This document shows, piece by piece, positions 18,314-26,608 of a DNA stretch of 64,000 nt (positions are counted from its first letter, which is position 1; each line of letters begins with the position of its first letter). The stretch lies in contig CAXXEH010000003.1 of the NCBI GenBank assembly GCA_963677935.2, forward strand, positions 2,666,001-2,730,000. The letters run 5' to 3'. Position numbers and translations under genes: made by a program. The notes beneath the pieces were generated by a model, which was not told the DNA's origin, did no database searches, and worked only from the letters and a program-made list of their open reading frames with translations. This stretch comes from JAAFHB01 sp963677935. Lineage in GTDB: Bacteria > Bacteroidota > Bacteroidia > Bacteroidales > Prolixibacteraceae.

Positions 18314-18358
18314 AATTATTATTTTTTTGAGCAATATGTAATTCGAATAATTTAAATC

Positions 18359-19489
18359 TTATACTTTCAGAAATTTACCACCACGATACATCAGCCAGAG
18401 GATGAGAAAAATAAACGATACATTTCCAAAACGGAGTAATACCTGATAATAATCGCCAAGAAACTGCTCTGTACCATGGAACAATGAACGTGTTATACTT
18501 CCGAAATCAACCAGATCAAAAAGGAGATAAGCCAGAATAGAGTTCATACCGTAAATCTTCAACCAGTTAAGCCACTTCCCATAATCACGGTAATCAACCA
18601 GAAAATAAAAAAGACCCATCAACAAAAAACAGATTCCGCTGCTGAACAGCGTCATAGAGCTGGTCCAGATGTGTTTAATTATTGGCATTTGTAATCCCCA
18701 CAATTCACCGGTACCGATCATCACCACTCCGCCTAAAATCAGACATTGTAATTTCTTACTCTTCTTCAGATTGCTTTTCAGAATCTTCCCTGCAAAAACA
18801 CCAGTCATAACAGTTACCCCAAAATTAAGACTGCTGACAATCCATGTATAACGGTAATTTCCGAAATCCAAACCGTTTGATGTTAAAACTGAGCCATCAC
18901 GAAACCGTCCTAAAACCATACGATCGATATATTCCGCCAGATTAAAGTCAGGGGTAAAATTACCACCCCCAAACCCATCGATCTTTACAAAAGTCAAAAG
19001 TCCCCAATAAGTCAGCAGTAATCCCAGTGTAATTAGTAATTGTTCTTTTATCTGAAAATGAATCAGAAGTATGGCGGATATGAAGTAGCCAACAGCGATT
19101 GCCTGGAGGGTATTCGAATAGAGATAGATTTGATTTGGATCGAATGAAAGGAGGTTACCCTGACAAATCATTCCAAACAGGAAAAGAAGTAATACGCGTT
19201 TGATAATCCGTTTGTAAACTTGCAATTTGGTTTGAGTACGGAGCAGTTTAGCAAATGCAAAAGGCATTGAAACACCCGCCATAAACATAAATAATGGCAT
19301 AATCAGGTCCCAGAAAATGAAACCTTCCCAGGGCATATGATCAAATTTAGTGCTCAGCCAATTCAGAATAGGCCAGTTCGAAGCTTTTGTAAATGCCTCA
19401 AGCATTGGCTGAAAGAAAACCAGGCAAAAAAGATCAAAGCCTCTTAAGACATCAAGTGATCCTAAACGTTCAGATTTTTGGTAATCCAT
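18359..19489 (-). CDS. DUF5009/acyltransferase-type multi-pass membrane protein
   Basis: 376 residues, about 10 membrane helices. The N terminus has the family signature ERLGSLDVLRGFDLFCLVFF, then FIFWDLIMPLFMFMAGVSMPFAF, related to the YeiB/NagX group and to heparan-alpha-glucosaminide N-acetyltransferase, which carry acetyl groups across a membrane to a sugar. Bacteroidota glycan loci often include one, usually next to a sialidase-like or hexosaminidase gene, as here (sialidase-like gene 13 bp upstream). The role is likely acetyl transfer to a hexosamine or other sugar at the periplasmic face of the inner membrane, but donor and acceptor are unknown. It could equally be a transporter-like member. 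Confidence 0.78.
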   Translation of the reverse strand: MDYQKSERLGSLDVLRGFDLFCLVFFQPMLEAFTKASNWPILNWLSTKFDHMPWEGFIFWDLIMPLFMFMAGVSMPFAFAKLLRTQTKLQVYKRIIKRVLLLFLFGMICQGNLLSFDPNQIYLYSNTLQAIAVGYFISAILLIHFQIKEQLLITLGLLLTYWGLLTFVKIDGFGGGNFTPDFNLAEYIDRMVLGRFRDGSVLTSNGLDFGNYRYTWIVSSLNFGVTVMTGVFAGKILKSNLKKSKKLQCLILGGVVMIGTGELWGLQMPIIKHIWTSSMTLFSSGICFLLMGLFYFLVDYRDYGKWLNWLKIYGMNSILAYLLFDLVDFGSITRSLFHGTEQFLGDYYQVLLRFGNVSFIFLILWLMYRGGKFLKV

Positions 19490-19502
19490 TTGTATAAATT
19501 AC

Positions 19503-20711
19503 TTATTTAGGATAAGCCAATATTGCCCGCTTTGCTCCTCCTGTTTTCCATCCTTCCTTTCCTCCGTTGGAAAAAGCACCTCCTGGGTCAGCTGCAACCG
19601 TTGCCCACATCACAAGCATTCCTTCTTTTGTAAAACAAACCGAAGGGTAGATATTCTGCCTGTCATTATTTGCCAATCCGTCATCATCCACCATAACCGG
19701 TTCTCCCCATGATTTACCATTATCTGTAGAAACTGCATAAACAAGAGGGGTACGGGGAAAGAATGCCCCCTTTTTAAGCGGCTGAGCATGATCATAAAAT
19801 ACGATTAAACGACCGTCAGGAAGTGTTTTGAGCGTTAAAGGAGAACAGGCTGCAATCAGGGAAGTTGGTTTCGGTGTTGACCAGGCAGAACCGCCATCAA
19901 ATGAACGTGAACAATACAAACACCCACTTCCCGTCCGTGCCAGCATAAGCAAACTGTTATCTTCAAGACAAGCAATTGAAGGTTCTGCCATGCCCCTGCC
20001 ATCATTCAAATCGGCAGGTTTAACAGATCTCTGCCATGTCTTTCCTTCATCATCGCTAAAAAAGCAAAGACCAAGATTATGATCCCCCTCGTAAGTTCCC
20101 AATTCCCTGGGCATATGAGCCACTGGCACCAAAATTCGTCCGTTATTCAGTTGAATTAACCTGTCGTTCATGACGTACCAGACACCTTCAGGATTACCAA
20201 CCAATTGTGCAGGTGTCCAGGTTTTACCGTTGTCGTCAGAGAATGAAATTACAGGTAACCCACCTCCGAAATTCTCTTTCATATTGCGATGCGCCACGAA
20301 AGCCAGACGTCCATTATTCAGACGCAAAAAAGAAATGCCTCCCTCGCTAACGTTGCTCGTTAGCTTCCACGACATATTTATTGGTCCCTCCTCCTTCCAT
20401 GAATGCCCTTGATCCCTGCTTCGGTAAAGTGTAGGAAGAGGATAATTTGTCGCCGGCTGTATTGAATCTGTTGGGGAACGGTCTGATGGGAATGCCACCA
20501 GAATATCACCATTTTCAAGTAAAATCGCTCCTTGCCCAACATAAAAATGCCCAGGCTTATGGTGGATAAAAATCTCTGGGGCAACAATAAATTCAGCTTT
20601 TTTAAATGAAGGTCTGTCCGCTCCTTTTTCAATCTGAGGAAGTTGTGCAATAGCTACCTTAAAAAAAAACAGACCCATTGAGATAAATAAACATCGGATG
20701 ATTACGTTCAT
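19503..20711 (-). CDS. secreted Asp-box (BNR) beta-propeller, sialidase-like
   Basis: 402 residues. I place the start at the ATG 20709-20711 because it gives a clean signal peptide (MNVIIRCLFISMGLFFF ... AIAQ) and avoids an 86-bp overlap with the ThuA gene; an upstream in-frame start at 20828 exists. The body is a six-bladed propeller with five Asp-box repeats (SRDQGHSW, SDDNGKTW, SDDEGKTW, SFDGGSAW, STDNGKSW). Asp boxes are the fold marker of the GH33 sialidase superfamily. The usual arginine opening motif (RIP) is not evident near FYVGQGAILLENGD, so a sialidase activity should not be assumed; family relatives also act on other sugars, such as 2-keto-3-deoxy sugars of pectin. It sits between ThuA and DUF5009 genes in one operon. 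Confidence 0.82.
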   Translation of the reverse strand: MNVIIRCLFISMGLFFFKVAIAQLPQIEKGADRPSFKKAEFIVAPEIFIHHKPGHFYVGQGAILLENGDILVAFPSDRSPTDSIQPATNYPLPTLYRSRDQGHSWKEEGPINMSWKLTSNVSEGGISFLRLNNGRLAFVAHRNMKENFGGGLPVISFSDDNGKTWTPAQLVGNPEGVWYVMNDRLIQLNNGRILVPVAHMPRELGTYEGDHNLGLCFFSDDEGKTWQRSVKPADLNDGRGMAEPSIACLEDNSLLMLARTGSGCLYCSRSFDGGSAWSTPKPTSLIAACSPLTLKTLPDGRLIVFYDHAQPLKKGAFFPRTPLVYAVSTDNGKSWGEPVMVDDDGLANNDRQNIYPSVCFTKEGMLVMWATVAADPGGAFSNGGKEGWKTGGAKRAILAYPK

Positions 20712-20742
20712 TGTGGACGGTATTGATGGATTGTTTATGCCA

Positions 20743-21492
20743 CTAATTCTTTTTAGCGACCCAGTCAACAGCGCAACCGATATGTTCAACCACTTTGGGA
20801 TCCTGAAATTCAGCCGGATGGTGGCCAAAGACCGTATAAAATGAGCGGATATTGCCTAATTCCTGGTACCAGATGAGCGGATGGTCACCCATTTTCCACT
20901 TGTCATCCTTTTGTGCATTTTCGTCAAGTGAATTCTCGTCCAGACGTGCGAGTACATGAACTTTTGCCCGCGGATTTTCCTTGAAAGAGTACCATTCTCC
21001 AATTGATTTGTACGTTGTCATCCCTTTAAAAGGTACCATACCGGGGTGACCTTCATTCTCGAGAATCATGGTTGCAGCCTGACCATTCGGATGAGTTCTG
21101 AAATAAGCCCCAACCAGGTTGCCATACCAGGCCCAGTCGTACTCACAGTCGGAAGCAGCATGTATCGCAACAAATCCTTTTCCGGTATTCATAAAATCCT
21201 CAAATGCTTTCTGCTGTTGTTCATTTAGAGCATCGCCTGTGGTATTCAAAAAAACGGCAACATCAAAAGTTTTCAAAAAGTCAGGGGTAAATAATTCAGC
21301 ATTCTCAGTCGCCGTCAAAATCCAGTTCCGCTCCTGAGCCAGGTCACTCATCATTTTTATACCTGTGGAAATGGAATTGTGCCTGAACGCGGCAGTTTTT
21401 GAGAAGACCAATACATTTATCTTTTTATTTTGCGAAATTCCACATGACGCAAAAATTATTAAGATGCAAAATAGTGATGTGATTTTTTTCAT
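20743..21492 (-). CDS. ThuA-domain lipoprotein
   Basis: 249 residues. A lipoprotein signal ends at FASCGIS (Cys17), so the protein is probably anchored at a membrane facing the periplasm. The rest is a single ThuA domain with a class I glutamine-amidotransferase-like fold: INVLVFSKTAAFRHNSI, FDVAVFLNTTGD, GKGFVAIHAASDCEYDW, FRTHPNGQAATM and a terminal ...VVEHIGCAVDWV. ThuA was first tied to trehalose use, and the domain is common in Bacteroidota and Planctomycete glycan loci beside Gfo/Idh/MocA oxidoreductases, as here. The reaction is unknown. It starts 29 bp after the preceding gene's stop. Confidence 0.9.
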   Translation of the reverse strand: MKKITSLFCILIIFASCGISQNKKINVLVFSKTAAFRHNSISTGIKMMSDLAQERNWILTATENAELFTPDFLKTFDVAVFLNTTGDALNEQQQKAFEDFMNTGKGFVAIHAASDCEYDWAWYGNLVGAYFRTHPNGQAATMILENEGHPGMVPFKGMTTYKSIGEWYSFKENPRAKVHVLARLDENSLDENAQKDDKWKMGDHPLIWYQELGNIRSFYTVFGHHPAEFQDPKVVEHIGCAVDWVAKKN

Positions 21493-21521
21493 GACATTTT
21501 TTTAATTAATATAAATCATAT

Positions 21522-23528
21522 TTATTGTTTTATTATCAAAGGATTGACCATAATCTCATCGGCATAAAGCCAGGACTTTTGACCTTCTATCTGATGTATT
21601 TCGGGCGTTTTCTTTTGATTTAATGCTTTAACGCGAACATAACGGCCATCCAGGTCAAGCCCCTGAATCACAAAATTCTTTTTTTGCTTTTCCTGATCAT
21701 CCGTTGGAACATTGCACTTTACGACACCTATAATTTTAAAATCCTTTCCATCTTCAGAAAGCGCATATTCCACTTTTCCGGGGAAATAAATACCTTCACC
21801 GGCCGACTGCAAATAGCCTGAACTCACTGAATGGATCGATTGTGTCTTCCCAAGATCAATCACCACTACAAGGTCATTCCCCTCGTATCCCTGCCAGCAC
21901 TTTTCTCCCGGATCTTCATCATGTGAAATTTCGCCGTCATTCAAAGCACGATCTCCCCCCCCGTTATGCATCTCAGAATAGGGCGTTAATTGTGTAATTG
22001 ACTTTCCTAAGGCATCGTGCTGCACCAAAGATTTCCCTACCCCGATCTGTGACCGGATTCCCAAAAAATCGATGATGTCGAAAACCCTTTCTTTAGTCTT
22101 CAGATCCGGATTCCATAGCGCCTCAGCCAAGGCGATATGCATAAAAGGAGTCCGGCGGCAAAATACCGAGTGGTCTGCAACGCACGAACCATGTTTATTG
22201 ACTGAACCTTTCCCCAGCAAGTTCCTGCTCCAGTCCTGCATTTTCTTCATGTAATCCAAATAGGTATCAGAAGTCCCGGTCAACGTATAATCTTTGTTGT
22301 TGCCGTCCATCCAACTCCGAAGGGATTCTTCCGTAAAGGGTGGATCTGCCGGGCAGGTCTGGCTGAACCCATGTTCATATGGAATATCTTTATTGATATA
22401 CCCAAAATCCTCATGATCCCCACGAATACTTGTTCCGGAAGCACAGTTTTCCCAGTAAATGTTACATCGGGGATCCAAATCCTTAAGCTCATCATAAACT
22501 CCAAAGTTGGCGTGTACGCCACATGAAATCCACAAGTCAGGAAACTCGTTCTTGATCTCCGCGACAATTGGATTCACAAACCCGACCAACACCTGCCCCA
22601 TCGTTTTTTTTCGACACTTTTCGCATTCACACTTGGGGCCTTCGGTAAACGACTGGAAATAGATCCCGTCGCAACCAGTCGGGACATAAAGCTCCCTGAC
22701 TTTCTTCAAGATCTCTCGCTTGAAAAAAGCCTGATTGAACTCGCTACTGCCACACATCTGGACATCTTTCCCTTTGCCATGATCAAATCCGGAGGGGATA
22801 TCGTAATTCCAGTTAATATTCCAGCCCCAACCAAATCCCCAGATGACTTTGATGCCCCGGCTGTGGGCAAATTCAACATATTCTTTCGCTTTTGCCGGAG
22901 GAAAATTGTCCCATTCGATCAGTTCGTTAAGTTTCCAACGGCTCATGTTTTCGAGCCAGCCTTTTTTGTCAGGCATATTCACCCCCCATACCCAATGGCC
23001 GCGATTTTCTACGCGTGGATAGTCTGTTGCTTCAAATGGGGTAGCCTGCAACTTTCTGTCAATTACCTTGAAATTTTTAAGGTAATAATGTTCCAGGTCG
23101 CGCAGTCCATACAGCGCACCCTGATTGTCAGCACCCACAATAACCAAAATCCAACGGCCTTTGTCTTCCGGATTTGGGGCACAACGGATAGAATACCCCT
23201 GAATTTTACGGATATCCCTAACAAAACCACTTTTCAGCAAATGTCTGATGAAACGATTCTTTTCAGCTGTTCCGATCACAACCAGGTTTTGACCTCTTCG
23301 TTTCGGAAGCTGATCGTTAAGCACAGGATTCACCTCCGCTCCCCGATGCTCCCTAAATACCCGCCGGACCTCACTCAGGATATAATTTTCGATCTTCTGA
23401 CTCCCGAGCGAATCTGTCCTTTGTTTTTGTTGAATGGACAGACTCGCCGGTGCAGACCTTGATACTTTTTGAAATAAACAGAACAGCGCCAGAAAAACCA
23501 GAAATAATGCACTGAATTTCAAACTCAT
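21522..23528 (-). CDS. secreted GH20/GH67-like barrel protein with C-terminal discoidin (F5/8C) domain
   Basis: 668 residues from the ATG at 23526-23528, chosen because it opens a signal peptide (MSLKFSALFLVFLALFCLFQ); an earlier ATG at 23675 would overlap the neighbouring gene by 71 bp. Residues about 45-160 look like the small alpha/beta domain found before GH20, GH67 and GH84 barrels (NLVVIGTAEKN, RWILVIVGADNQGALYGL). The barrel (170-500) shows RGHWVWGVN, GIKVIWGFGWG, CDGIYFQSFTEGPKCECEKC and WISCGVHAN. The end (about 545-668) is a carbohydrate-binding discoidin-like sandwich (NDLVVVIDLGKTQSIHSV, FPGKVEYALSEDGKDF, GRYVRVKAL). TEGP with its Glu and the cysteine cluster after it may form the active site. 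Probably an exo-glycosidase, hexosaminidase or alpha-glucuronidase-like; exact family not recognised. Confidence 0.72.
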   Translation of the reverse strand: MSLKFSALFLVFLALFCLFQKVSRSAPASLSIQQKQRTDSLGSQKIENYILSEVRRVFREHRGAEVNPVLNDQLPKRRGQNLVVIGTAEKNRFIRHLLKSGFVRDIRKIQGYSIRCAPNPEDKGRWILVIVGADNQGALYGLRDLEHYYLKNFKVIDRKLQATPFEATDYPRVENRGHWVWGVNMPDKKGWLENMSRWKLNELIEWDNFPPAKAKEYVEFAHSRGIKVIWGFGWGWNINWNYDIPSGFDHGKGKDVQMCGSSEFNQAFFKREILKKVRELYVPTGCDGIYFQSFTEGPKCECEKCRKKTMGQVLVGFVNPIVAEIKNEFPDLWISCGVHANFGVYDELKDLDPRCNIYWENCASGTSIRGDHEDFGYINKDIPYEHGFSQTCPADPPFTEESLRSWMDGNNKDYTLTGTSDTYLDYMKKMQDWSRNLLGKGSVNKHGSCVADHSVFCRRTPFMHIALAEALWNPDLKTKERVFDIIDFLGIRSQIGVGKSLVQHDALGKSITQLTPYSEMHNGGGDRALNDGEISHDEDPGEKCWQGYEGNDLVVVIDLGKTQSIHSVSSGYLQSAGEGIYFPGKVEYALSEDGKDFKIIGVVKCNVPTDDQEKQKKNFVIQGLDLDGRYVRVKALNQKKTPEIHQIEGQKSWLYADEIMVNPLIIKQ

Positions 23529-23604
23529 AATCTTAATATTTATACATACCCCTGATTGAATCGTGAGGCTTTTTTCACTAATGATGATTTTATAAAAGAG
23601 CTGA

Positions 23605-24939
23605 TTAAAGAGAATATGGTCTCCGGTACTGGTAATGATAAAGCCGGTGATTGGCGGCTTCCTGATCATCGCCAAAACTCAGTGTTGCCGGATCCCATTT
23701 AACGGGGCGTTGCAATTCGGTCGCGATATTTCCCAGGCAGCAGAGGGTATTTGTGCTACACCCCACCTCAACCGGAGCAATCGGATTTTTACGTGACCGA
23801 ACCGCATCGATAAAATTCTGCATATGGGGAGAACTGACTTCATACTGACCTGCAACGACCTTTTTCTCCTCTTTGGCAATCAGGGAAGGATCTGAACATT
23901 CGATATATCCCCGAGCCACTTTTAACCACCCTTTGGTCCCGTTAAACCGAATACCATTCCCAGGTTTATCCTGAAAAGGTTGTTCAGTCATCACAATCCC
24001 GTTGATATATTTCATGGTTAAATATTTCGTCTCTTTGTAACCTTTAGGGATAAATTCACAGGGGCCCGATCCGTCCATACCGATGGCAGCCTGGGCGATA
24101 TCGAACATATGTGCACCCCAGTCGGCCGTAAATCCATTGCCTGTTTCACGGTACCAGCGCCATGCACCCCAGAGTTTTTCATTCTGCTCCGGGTCGAGTG
24201 TGATCGGTGGACAAAGATCGGGATGGTAATGAATTTTAGGGTCGGTTAATGGACCCATCCACTTATTCCAGTTTAAGGTAACGGGAATCGGCTGCTCAGG
24301 AAGATCAAAAGGTTTTGGTGGATCACCCACTTTTGCGTAAATGGTTTCGATATGACCAATTGCACCACCGCGGACCAGCGCAATGGCCTGCTGAAACTCC
24401 TTACTCGATCGCTGCTGACTGCCAATCTGCAAAACACGGTTATTCCCACGTACCGCCTTGACCATTTCCAATCCTTCGCGAATGGTAAAGGCCAATGGTT
24501 TCTGTACATAAACATCTTTCCCCGACTTGCAGGCATGAATGGTAGTCAAAGCATGCCAATGGTCAGGTGTAGCAATCGAAACAGCATCAATATCCTTACG
24601 TTCAAGAAGGTCTTCATAGAATTCATAAAGATCGCACCGCGAAGCGACATTCTGTTGTTTTTGCCAGGCTTCGACACGTTTTTTGAAACGCTCGCGTTTT
24701 AGTTGTTCAACATCACACCCAGCAACAACCTGAATTCCAGGACATTTTGAAAAGCTATTAAAATCAGAGCCACCCTGATTCCCCAACCCAATAAATCCCA
24801 TAACCACCCTATCGCTCGGGGCAATCCGATCGCCACTGGCTAAAGTCCAGCTGGGAAGGATTGTCAAACCGGTAAGACCCAATGCAGAATAGCCCAAAAA
24901 TTGGCGCCTGCTTAATTCGCTTGTCTCTTTTTTTGTCAT
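23605..24939 (-). CDS. exported Gfo/Idh/MocA-family oxidoreductase (copy 2), Tat signal
   Basis: 444 residues. The N terminus carries a textbook twin-arginine signal (SRRQFLGYSALGLTGL). The NAD(P)-binding Rossmann domain begins VVMGFIGLGNQGG; the sugar-binding part shows ATPDHWHALTTIHACKSGKDVYVQKPLAF, where EKP reads QKP, and TADWGAHMFDIAQAAIGMD. Conserved PLTDPKIHYHP and CWNR-like features match the exported clade also seen at 6412 and 60436. It is separated from the downstream barrel protein by about 75 bp and follows the GH20-type gene, so it probably acts on a sugar or glycoside in the periplasm. Dehydrogenase versus NAD-dependent hydrolase cannot be separated by sequence alone. Confidence 0.9.
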   Translation of the reverse strand: MTKKETSELSRRQFLGYSALGLTGLTILPSWTLASGDRIAPSDRVVMGFIGLGNQGGSDFNSFSKCPGIQVVAGCDVEQLKRERFKKRVEAWQKQQNVASRCDLYEFYEDLLERKDIDAVSIATPDHWHALTTIHACKSGKDVYVQKPLAFTIREGLEMVKAVRGNNRVLQIGSQQRSSKEFQQAIALVRGGAIGHIETIYAKVGDPPKPFDLPEQPIPVTLNWNKWMGPLTDPKIHYHPDLCPPITLDPEQNEKLWGAWRWYRETGNGFTADWGAHMFDIAQAAIGMDGSGPCEFIPKGYKETKYLTMKYINGIVMTEQPFQDKPGNGIRFNGTKGWLKVARGYIECSDPSLIAKEEKKVVAGQYEVSSPHMQNFIDAVRSRKNPIAPVEVGCSTNTLCCLGNIATELQRPVKWDPATLSFGDDQEAANHRLYHYQYRRPYSL

Positions 24940-24997
24940 AATTATTTACTATTTAATTGATAAACAAGGTTTTTAATAGCCATACCCTTGTTCTAAA

Positions 24998-26590
24998 TTA
25001 TTTAAATTTTAAAAGTCTCTGAAATTCTACGGGATTTTCGCTCAAATGCTTCGAGTAATTTGCAACTTTAAAATAGGACCACATATTCTCCTCGTCTTTT
25101 TCCCTGATCGTACAGCGCCTCCCTTTTCTCCATTCCGAATGGATCTTTTCCAACATGGCCTGATCGGCCACGGCCACTTTTTTCAAATAGTGTCCAATGG
25201 AGTTCAAATCAGTTTTTTTAGAATTAACGAAATTGATCAGTTCGTTTTGCCGGTTATAGTTATAATCTATAAAGTCTATAGCCAGAAGGAATTCGTCAAA
25301 ATCAATTTTATTCCTGGTAATATACTGTTTGCAGGACAATAACAGATTCTTCAATTCAGGCATATTGTTTTTCAAAACCTTGTTTTTTGTAACAATTTTG
25401 CGAATGTGAGACTCAGAATACCAGGGAATAAATTTTAAGCTGTCATTTTGACTACACTCCCACTGTGAAATGTCTTTATAAATTGCACTGTAAATTTTTT
25501 CCCATGAAGAGTTATATTTCACACCAAAATGGTTTTCCACAAATGCAGGGATGGCATCCATATAGTTATAATTACCTTTATGCATCATAATTTTTGCAGC
25601 AATGGTATAGGTATCCCACTGACTATTCTGAAGGTAACGTTTAGGAACCCAATTGGATAGAATAATGCCCAAATTATTCGGGTTTTCAAGGTTACCGTAA
25701 ACTTCTGCATAGGCATTGATATTTTTAAACTGCGCTTCCCCCACGCGGGGGCCCCACCTGCACCAGCTCACAGCAGGACAGCCAATAATCTGAAAGCCCT
25801 TACCAAAAAGTGTCTGAGCCACAATAGTAATTTTCTCTTTGTCGGTCTCCCAGTAATTCCAGTCAATCAATACTACATCTTTACTTAGAAGATCCAGAAC
25901 TCCTTTATCCTGATAGATCGGAACATCTCCCCAGATCATTGTTTTTTTATTTATTGTCTTTAAGCAATTGTTCAATTTGTTAATATATTCTGCCCATATC
26001 TGCTGTTTCCCTTTTATCCGGAGGGCCTCTTTCGACAACTTACCTGCTCCCCAGTTGACCTCATCACATCCGATATGAATGTATTGACCCGGGAAAATGG
26101 ATGCAGCTTCGGTATAAAGATCTTTCATCAAAACGAGCGTTGAATCATTAACAGGACAAAGTGCATTAAAATCGGCCCCGTCAGGACCATCATTTAAGAA
26201 ACTGTATCTTTTTGTTTGCGTGATGTATTTTGAGTGGCCGAACGATTCGATTTCAGGGATCATTTCGATGCCATTTTTCTGAGCATATTGCACAATTTTT
26301 TTCATTTCCTGTGAGGTAAAAGCACCTTCACACCTGTTCAATTCAGGATGAGAAGTAAAAAGGTATGCAGTACCCTGGTCATCAGTGAGACGAAAAATGA
26401 TTGAATTGATCCCTTCCGCCTTACAAAAATCGATGAGCCTGAAATAATAGTCAATAGATTCCACACCGCGCGGGGCATCAATCATAAATCCGCGAAATGG
26501 CTTTTCTACCGCTGACAATTTCGATTTTACACATAAGCTCAGACACAGGATAAACGTAATAAAGATTAAGAATCTGGTTGATCTTTTCAT
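24998..26590 (-). CDS. GH20-type beta-N-acetylhexosaminidase-like protein
   Basis: 530 residues with a signal peptide to about residue 28. The catalytic barrel starts soon after with FRGFMIDAPRG, so the small N-terminal GH20b domain of typical hexosaminidases is missing. GH20 catalysis uses an Asp-Glu pair in HIGGDEV; here HIGCDEVNWG gives Asp176-Glu177, with the second Gly replaced by Cys. PEIESFGHSKYI and IDWNYWE are further barrel motifs. The family removes terminal beta-GlcNAc or GalNAc by substrate-assisted catalysis. The C-terminal ~150 residues are helical and unassigned. It is 18 bp from the GH78 gene, so one operon. Substrate in this locus is uncertain because other evidence for aminosugars is thin. 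Confidence 0.85.
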   Translation of the reverse strand: MKRSTRFLIFITFILCLSLCVKSKLSAVEKPFRGFMIDAPRGVESIDYYFRLIDFCKAEGINSIIFRLTDDQGTAYLFTSHPELNRCEGAFTSQEMKKIVQYAQKNGIEMIPEIESFGHSKYITQTKRYSFLNDGPDGADFNALCPVNDSTLVLMKDLYTEAASIFPGQYIHIGCDEVNWGAGKLSKEALRIKGKQQIWAEYINKLNNCLKTINKKTMIWGDVPIYQDKGVLDLLSKDVVLIDWNYWETDKEKITIVAQTLFGKGFQIIGCPAVSWCRWGPRVGEAQFKNINAYAEVYGNLENPNNLGIILSNWVPKRYLQNSQWDTYTIAAKIMMHKGNYNYMDAIPAFVENHFGVKYNSSWEKIYSAIYKDISQWECSQNDSLKFIPWYSESHIRKIVTKNKVLKNNMPELKNLLLSCKQYITRNKIDFDEFLLAIDFIDYNYNRQNELINFVNSKKTDLNSIGHYLKKVAVADQAMLEKIHSEWRKGRRCTIREKDEENMWSYFKVANYSKHLSENPVEFQRLLKFK

Positions 26591-26608
26591 TTTTCGAATT
26601 TTGACTAA

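Noticed and set aside
18314..18334. TTG start for the GH78-like protein
   Set aside because: The ATG at 18311-18313 gives a good signal peptide; TTG starts are unlikely here. The same logic moves FecR to 15419 and the 545-aa protein to 40643.
20712..20828. Earlier in-frame start for the Asp-box protein
   Set aside because: Overlaps the ThuA gene by 86 bp and hides the signal peptide that begins at the internal ATG.
22779..23462. 227-codon open frame on the plus strand
   Set aside because: Antisense to the conserved barrel protein at 21522-23528, with no recognisable domain or signal; a shadow of a high-coding gene.
23529..23675. Earlier in-frame start for the barrel/discoidin protein
   Set aside because: Overlaps the Gfo/Idh/MocA gene and precedes a clear signal peptide at the internal ATG.
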